Assembly: GCA_032622095.1 (NCBI GenBank)
Contig: CP136061.1
Span: 46,385,797 to 46,449,796, forward strand
Direction: 5' to 3'
DNA length: 64,000 nucleotides
Source of the DNA: Siphonodentalium dalli
Lineage: Eukaryota > Mollusca > Scaphopoda > Gadilida > Siphonodentaliidae
The notes under the pieces were generated by a model. The model worked only from the letters and a program-made list of their open reading frames with translations. It was not told the DNA's origin and searched no databases. A program made the translations under genes and the position numbers. Shown here in pieces: positions 25,501-34,500 of this stretch (its first letter is position 1; every line of letters begins with the position of its first letter).

Positions 25501-28500
25501 TGTACCCCCTTTTTCTTAAAAAAACGAGAGGCCGATCACGATCGGCAGATGTTTAACCCATCCCTTGGCGATAGTAAATTGTTATAATCAGAATCATAAT
25601 CTTTTAATGTTGAATTATAGAGTATACTGTTATGATATGAAGTAGTATATGGCAAATGTACATAATAACCAGTAATAACACAAATTATTGGAATGTATGA
25701 GTCAATATAGAAGGGTTAATATAACGTCTAAACTCTAGAGCCTGTCACCACTATCATAGTATAAGCAGTTCTATTCATGTTGTTGCAAATTGCCATGTGA
25801 GATATCAAAATAATATAATTATTTATTTAATGGAAAAGGTTAAAAGACATGGAATGGGTAAAAGGGGTTAAATCACCTATCTCTGCCCTGTTTGATCCAA
25901 TGTAGTCCCATCATCCAAGGACTTAGAGAGCTCCATTGGTCTAGTTAAATAAATTCACATTAAGTTGTGGTTAATAAGATAGCTAAATCAATTTATCCAA
26001 TAATTCACTAATTTGTGTCTCTTATACAGAGGGAACATATGAGGGCTATAAATAACTCTCAATAAACCATGTCTTTTTATCTCTCTCACAGAGAAGCTGT
26101 GAGGCTGAGGTATTCATTAATTGTAAGTTACTTGGGTTATAATTGGATAATTCTTAGTTGAAAAAGGGCCATATCTCTGGTATAACAAATTGGATCTAAC
26201 CCATATTCAAACTCGTTCTGTATTTTGAGTTGAGAAACTCATATACCAAATTTGGCTCCTATCAGATGAAAAATGGTTGCTTTATCGAAGTATGTGTGAA
26301 CTATATGTCAAAGGACCATAACTCCATTAAAAAACATCCGATCAAACCCATATTCGAACTCAATCAGTATGTTGGTCTGAGAACCTCATATACCATATTT
26401 GGTTACAATCAGATAAAAAATGTTTGAGTTATGGCAGAATTCATGAATTCTAAGTCAAAAAAGGGCCATAACTCTGTAAAAAACACTCGGATCAAACCCA
26501 TATTCGAACTCGGTCTGTATTTTGGGCCGAGAAACTCACATACCAAATTTGGTTCCGATCAAATAAAAAATGTTTGAGTTATGGCAGAATGCGTGAATTC
26601 TAAGTCGAAAAAGTTCCATAACTCTGTAAAAAAAAGTCGGATCAAACCCATATTCGAACTCGATCTGTATTTTGGGCTGAAAACCCCATATACAAAATTT
26701 GGTTTTGATAAGGTAGAAAATGTTTGAGTTATCGCATTACACGTAAAGTGTCTACGGACGGACAGACGGACATACCAACAAATGGGTAGATATGTGGCTT
26801 CGACCTATGTGGCTAGAAATGGTAATGTGGCTTTAGTTTTTATGTGGCTTCTCAAGTAGCCATAAAATTTTAAGTGGCTATCAAGTAGTAGATAGTGATA
26901 AAACTCCAGATTATGGATTCATAACATGTTGGAATTATAGCAGAAGAAGCTGATTAAAACTCAAAAACTTGCTCACAGCAACTGGGACAGTGGAATAGGA
27001 GAAACTGACAGGTCCGTGATTGGGTGGCTAGCCACATAAATGTCTTGTCAGTGTCCGACATTTCCTATTGACGGGTCATGGATGTCTAAATCGATGGACT
27101 TTTTTTTCTCCAAATTTTGAGTGACTACAAAATTAAATAAGCTGATTAGGCCAAATAGATCATTTTAGAACGTCCATCTGAAAGCCACGCAACGAAGTTA
27201 TGCACATAAATATCCATTTTACACAATCTTAGCCACATAAGTAATCATTAGTAAACACGGACGGACAGACGGACGGACGGACAGACGGACGGACGGACGG
27301 ACGAACGACGAGTGGTCAATCCGGACAACGACACTATGTTTACCATACATGGTATGGGTAAACATAAAAAGGGGCTATAACAACACATTCTGTATCTGAA
27401 AGCTTTAGCCTCATGGTCTTTATCAATTATTTATAATTAATTAGGTTACATAGACCATTGGTTGATACCCATTGGTTGATATTTTGTCCAATAATTTTGG
27501 ACTTTTTCCAATTGTCTGAGTGAATATCGCTAACATGAGTGACATGACCTTTGGGATGCCAGGATGCCACTGTGGATTGAATGCAGCTCAAATCCCACCA
27601 TCGCTGTTGTACAATTTCCAGCAATTTTGGCCAACCTGGGAGGGGGTACTGTACTTCGAATCTATGCTTAGCCATTATCTTTAGAATAGGTCCCATCAAG
27701 CATTTTTTATTTTCAACAGAAATGGTACATGTAGGTGTAATGTCTGTACTTTGGTTTCTTCGTACAATTTGTCACTGGGTTATTCCCCTTTGTTTGCACA
27801 CACAAAACGCTTAATTTTAAACAATTTATCTTTTACTAAATTTGACCATTTTCAAACCAAAGGCAGACCATGACAGAAAACACTTATATCAATTAATACT
27901 TATTTATATCGATGTTTTCTTATATATTGTGCAAATGAATTGGGACATTTTTTATTACAATTTTTAGAACAGACTGTCATATGGTACCTGGTATGTCCTT
28001 TAATGTATGTACATATCAAATGAAAATACAACTAGAAGGTTAACTTGCAGACAGTCAAGGTTCATTACGACCATTTGCATCAGATAATATTAACAATGAG
28101 TCACCTGCAGCCAGATGTCATTGCCGGTACTGCATGCCCCAAATATGATTTGATTTACAGAACATTATATAAGGCCGAAACTGGTCGTCTGCATTTTTGG
28201 TAATTACAATAAGTTCTTGCAGGTGATAATTAGAGATGAGTACCTGTACTTCTTAACTTAAATTTTCAGGCAATAAATAATATAAATCATGTCTCCAGAA
28301 TCCATGTCCGGAAATTGAAATATTGTCTGACGCCAATGTTCATGCACACATATTTTATTAACAATGAAGATTTACAGCCCATTGTTCGGACAATCCCAAG
28401 GAAGGAATTCTGGCCACGAAGCTTTCCACCATAATTTTTTTTTTAAATGTTAAGTTGATGCTAACAGTTATTGTTAATTATATATGGGTTAGGTGGATAA

Positions 28501-31500
28501 TATAATTAAATATGTATCATTTCTCTGATGTCTTTGACAAACTTTGGACCAAAATGTACAATTAGTAACATGACCGAGTTTCAATCAAAAACTTCAAGAA
28601 AAGTATTCACTATCAGTTTGATGTTTTTTATGTACATACAATTTACAAGCTAAGATTGCACCATGAAAATTAATTAGCCTCAAGTCAAATTTCAGTGTTA
28701 GTAAAAACAAGTTCATAAGTTCATCATGGACCAGATATCAGATATGGATACCCGATAGTCCGATACCATCAATGTCATATTTTTGTATGACCCCACATGT
28801 GTTTCAGGATAAGATACGTCAGATATGAACTGATGGATACCAACAAAGCAAGATGAAGATATGTGCATATTTCACATTATTAAATGTAAACATGCATGGG
28901 GCAGATATACATTTACCAGAATATACAGTAATGCCCTAAATAAACGACTCCTTAACCACAGCAGAATTATGGGTAATTTTTCAGGATTTAGTCGGAAATA
29001 TGGCTTGTTGCCATTCATCGGAAAGCTCTCAAAGAATCTTTGTGAAGAAGTTTCTATAGAAATTTGATAATAAAGAAACATTCCAGAGAAGATGAGGCCT
29101 AAGCAGAATGACGACCCCAGAGGGTGCATTTAGTAATGCTACGGTAGCCCGCTATGCGGGATAGCGTCACTAAATTCACCCTCTGTGGACCTCATTCTGC
29201 AAATGACAGGCTTGCTGGTCAGCTGAATGTTAACTCTCTAAATTTTTACCAATTTTTGTGTGAAATCATACAGGGCATCTTTAAACTGTATACCTCATTA
29301 AATAGGTTTGTATTGAGTGTGTGCCATGTTACGTCATGTGATGCGTCAAGGCTCTGATAAATACTTTAATAGTACAATGATTTAGTACAGTCATGATCAG
29401 AACTATCTTCAATAACAACCAATGTGAGGAGCATTGCACAATATGCAGAGGATGATCTGGGGGATGAAAACTCAGACAAAATTGACAGTAATTATTATCG
29501 ATCAATCTAAATTTAGTTAATAATAATAATCATCTCCATTCGCTACATCATCGCAACTTACAAGTACTACCCTGCTGGACAAAACAAGTGTCCACTTAGC
29601 CGCGGTGTGGTTAGCATTGCCACCACGGCTGAAATGCAACTACACCGCGGCTCCACTGGCTAACTACAGTTGGGGCACGGTGTACTTGCCATTCGGCCAT
29701 GGTGTAGTTGCCGCAGTGTGAGTTCATTAAACTGAAAAAAGACGATACAAACCAGAAATCTAACCATGGTGTACATGCCATTCGGCCCCGTTGTAGTTGC
29801 CTTTCGGCCATGGTGTACCTCCGTTCGGCTGCAGTGTACTTGCCGTTTGGCCGCGGTGCTCAACTGCAGTTACAAACTCTGACACTGCAGCCAAACGGTA
29901 AATACACTGTGGTGCCAATGGACACTTGTTTTGTCCAGCGGGGTAAGTCAAAAAACTGCTTTACTGCTAGCCTTAAGTAATTGATCTGAAAAACAGGTAA
30001 TGATCGACTGCAGTGTTACCGGTAGTATATGGTATCCATCGCTGTATCGAGACGGTCACTGTGATGGAGCTACGGTACCATGCGGTTATGATACTGCAGC
30101 CAATTAGCAATCGTCACACCAAAAGTTGAAAAAATAATACGTTCACAAGGATCTCGTTAAAAGTTCAACCGCTATAAGATGAATCACAGCATTTTATTTT
30201 CATGCCTGCATGTGTAATGTCAATCAATGCGGCCTGACCACAGGTGATGGGTGGAGTTTATAAATTGACAGCCGAAACAATGTTGGAAACTTCAAAGTTG
30301 CGTAAAGTTCACAGTGTGCTACATTTTGGGGCACTCAGCTGGAAGATTACAATGAAGACCAATCATGTCGCATTCACAAAAAGTGCACGTGATTTTATGT
30401 AACGTTTTTACATCAATACTGATCAATAACAATACTGATGTAAAATTTCCGGTTTGAAATTTTGCTTTTAATTACTGTGTGTTTCATGTCGGGTTATTAT
30501 ATCTAGGACAACCGCTTCAGATGTTGGCATAATTGATCAATAAAATGAGAATGTCCCTCTAAAAGTGGATCTGATTAGGTTGTGTGTCCATGACATCCAT
30601 GCATGTGATAGTCAGGATTATCTCACTAAAAGTTGGATGCAACCACGCTCTTTCAATGGCTTCCCCGCATTTCTTTAAAAGTAGACCCATCTGATTCCAA
30701 TTAATCTGTCTATCCATGATGTTCAGGCAAGTGATCGTCAGGATTACATGTATTGCAAGAAAAGTTAGATGCAACCACGTACTTAACCCTTTGAGTGCCA
30801 GGTCCGATTTTTGTATCAACCCATATACCCTGTGCCAATGCATTCTCTTATATATGCGAGTCGACCATAGGTCGCCTCGCATATATAAGAGAATGCATTG
30901 GCTTAACAATTATTATTATATTTTTTATTTTTTTACAATTTTAATATATTTTATTATATTCTTTAACAGACTTATTGTGTAGGTTTAGGGCCGATAATAC
31001 CTGGCACTCAAAGGGTTAACATGACCTCCCCGCACACCTCTAAAATTGGATGATTACAGTTCTGATTAAGTTGTGTATCCTAGGCTTGCCACGATTATTC
31101 GTTTAATCAACTAACCTTCAACAGGTGCGGTAGTGGACGGTTATTTACTTTCGTTGATTAATCGCCCAAGGGGGGGCCTGGGGGTGGGGTTTGGCTATGG
31201 TTGTGTATGTAAGCAGTAATATGCACACATGCCATGCCTGGAAGTAAAAGTTAACAGTGTATGTAGCAAAATTTACATCCGACACCCTGTTCTCTCGTCA
31301 CTTATGATGCAGCTTTGTTTGTCTTTGATGTCACAGCCGACGTTTAGCGGTCATCTTCAAAGAATTCGATGTGCGACATATTCTCACAGCCATGGCGGGC
31401 TAGCGGCTTCCTTTGATATCGTGTTACGTACGGCCTTATCATTGTTTATAAATTATGTTTAACTGTGAATTTATATTCCTATGGATCGGTAATTAGCAAT

Positions 31501-34500
31501 CAGTATAGCCAAAATGAATGGACGACGTGCATCGGACTGCATCTACGTTTCATTTTTCAAATTTCATACATGTACTGTAAAAACGGTCAACATTATTCAG
31601 TCACAAAGTTCGCGAGACATGAAATAATCAAAATTACTAGACAGTTAATCAGTTACAAGTTTGTGTCATCACTTATTAATGCTACATACATTACAATCTC
31701 CAATGTGGTAACCTATAAAAACTATTAATTTGCTTCAATATTTCTGCCCCCCCCCCCCCCCCCCACGCTACTTTGCTGCACGATGTGATGAGCTGCACGC
31801 ACTTTGAATAATTCTAACTGTAGTCCGTTTTCAATAAGTATGTGACAATTCCACAAGCTTTCAATAAGCACCCCGATGCATGTTCATGGGGAACATTGAA
31901 TGACTGGACATGTGTTATACAAATATTTCGTCCGCGGGAATAGCGACAAACTTTGAGTTTAGGTGGCCAATGACGGGCGGGGGGGCCTCAGAATGACAAG
32001 CCTGCTGTGTTCAGACTGGATGCAATTTCGCATTTATCACTTGTTTACCTGGGTGTAATATATGCCGCATATATGAACGATTAATCGACTAACCGTCGAT
32101 TATAACGGTCGATTAGTCGATTATGAAAACTCATAGTCATGGCAACCCTAGTGTATCCATGACGTTCGGGCATAAGATCGTCAGGATTATCTCATTATCA
32201 GGAGGACACACCACCCTACTTTAATACCAGAATCCACATTATTTAATGTGGGGTTCCATTTGGGCACCATATATTTTCATTTTAATAATTCCAATAAAAC
32301 GACGAAATACTGCTGTAATCCAACAATTGTATTAGAGGTTGATAAAAGTTTTGACTTAAGATTCAGAATATTTCCTTTTTTGGATAAGTACGGTACTGCA
32401 GTTGATTATTCCAACTGTATAGCATTCCAAGTCCAAGTTTAAATTGATCTGAGTGTTTGGCACATACACATGTACTAGTAAGAGACACCATACATTTTCT
32501 ATCGAGCATTCTCATATCATATACTACTCTTGGGCTCCAAATAAACATGCATGCACGTTTATTATTTTCTTGGGAAATCCCCCCCCCCCCCCCCCCCCCC
32601 TGCACAGTGCTTATTTGGGTCTGCACGTTTATTAATTTTGAGGCTATGAAAATTTAAATCGGCACAAACTCAAGATTTCTATATGACTCTGATACCAAAA
32701 TAATGAGTTTATATCTTTATGCATGTACATACTAGTATTCAAATATATGACACACATGTGAACATTTAAATACTGAATAAAACACCACATGACACATACC
32801 GTACTATGTTGATTCCTATACTTGACCTACCGGTACACGAACTGTAAAAATAATATGTTTAACAGTTGATGTTTTGCTCAGAGTTTCCCCTGCACTATTA
32901 TTTGGGTCTGCACTTTTATTAACTTTCAATGGAATTCCCCCCTGCACTATTATTGGGGCCTGCACTTTTATTTGGAGCCCGAGATTAGTATACTTGAATT
33001 ACTATGAACATGTATTATCTACCTCACACATGGAACAGGACTTGACTTAGGCATGCGGAAAAATGCATACGCTGAGCCATAAATAAGGCCAGTATATTAT
33101 CCATAAAATCATTCGGGTATAGCGAACAGTGACCACATGTATCATGGTGTAACTGCAGTATCATCAGTGTTGAAGCGGTAATAAGCATTAATCTTATCGC
33201 TGTCTTGGAGGTTAGTGTAAACATATTTTTATTTACAAATCCAAACAAATAACATAATATACAGATGACATAGGCCAAAATAAAAAAGAACTGTATTTCT
33301 GGTGACCCACCCGCCCCTATTGCGGCACCCCTGACCGTTTTCATTTTATTTGATTTTATTTTCTGTGTAAAATGATTCCTTTCCATGTAAAACATTGTGT
33401 GTACTGTTAAACTGGAAATTATACCACACTTCAATTACGGCCTGAATTTGGCGACAGGGAATAAAATAAATATTTATAGCGGAATCGGGTCTCAAAAGTC
33501 ACGTAAATAATGTAATCTCGAGCTGGGAACTTCACGTACCGATGAATAAATCATTAAGCAACAGGTATGAACAAAGAAGTATATTCCCCGCGTTATTTTT
33601 TCGACTTTATACGGTTCCCTGTCAAAACTTAAAAAAAGTTCCCGGGTTTTGAACTGATGGAGTATGACCTCTATGGGCATTAGCATTAGTAGAGGTTCAT
33701 GGCATGATCTAGGCATGGCCCACACGAGACCATAAAAAAATAAAATGAAAAGCCTACCGCCTGCCCCCTTTTTTTTTTTGGGCTCGTTACGGGAAACACG
33801 CATTCAATTTGTTTTGGCCTAGACAAATGTTGTAATGGGGGAAGTCGGCATTTTTGCATTCGGATCTTTATTCAGTGATCTCGAATGAGACTTTTCAGCC
33901 TTACAAACTTGGTATCTGACCAAGTTCTGATTTTTGTCAGAATACCCTGACCAGGTTGCGATCACGGTCCACTAGCACGAGAGACCAGTAGGCAGTACGC
34001 TACCTCTTGGCTAGTTGGTGGACCCAACTATTCAAACAGAGCTAGACGCTCTCGAATAGTTGGGCCGCCGTAGCTTTATTCACGACCTCCAAGTGCTTTT
34101 CCATTATTATGAATTTTGTTCCCACTTATAACATGAAAATACAAACATTGTATATAAATTATGTTGAAGACTAATCTGTTCTGAGTGAGTATCAACAAGC
34201 TACCCGACGAAAAAAATAAAAATGTGACATTTGTAGTTGTTTTAAAAATACATGGTAGACTGCTTGCCGAAAAACTATTTCGGGAAAAAATTAGACACTA
34301 CCCCGCCTCATTTCAATTACCAAATTCACATATAACTAGATGGTTTTATCTGCTAACATTATGTTGTAAGATCAAGTGATAATGGCAGATTACGAAGGCA
34401 TTGTGTACAATACCTGACTCTCCAAATATAATCCGAACTTTGAGATAAATCCGAGACGGTTAATTTGTCAACATTTAAAACTTGAACTGTAGTAAATTGA

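Larger units (their letters stand above)
30552..32205 (+). repeat. ~125-bp tandem repeat array carrying two transposon insertions
   Basis: Units share TCCATGACGTTCAGGCAAG-like and AAAAGTTGGATGCAACCACG motifs (about 30586, 30711 and, after removing insertions, 31076/32151). MITE A3 and a hAT element are inserted in the second and third units. Confidence 0.7.

Noticed and set aside
27427-27814. Overlapping open frames on both strands in SYAP1 intron 1
   Set aside because: The minus-strand frame ([18 protein letters not shown]) looks protein-like but matches no family I know, and no flanking exons were seen. Not supported.
33024-33434. 136-codon minus-strand open frame with a hydrophobic stretch
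   Set aside because: It is the longest chance-size frame in an AT-rich intron, has no recognised family, and spans poly-A/T-rich sequence. A real exon cannot be excluded but nothing supports it.
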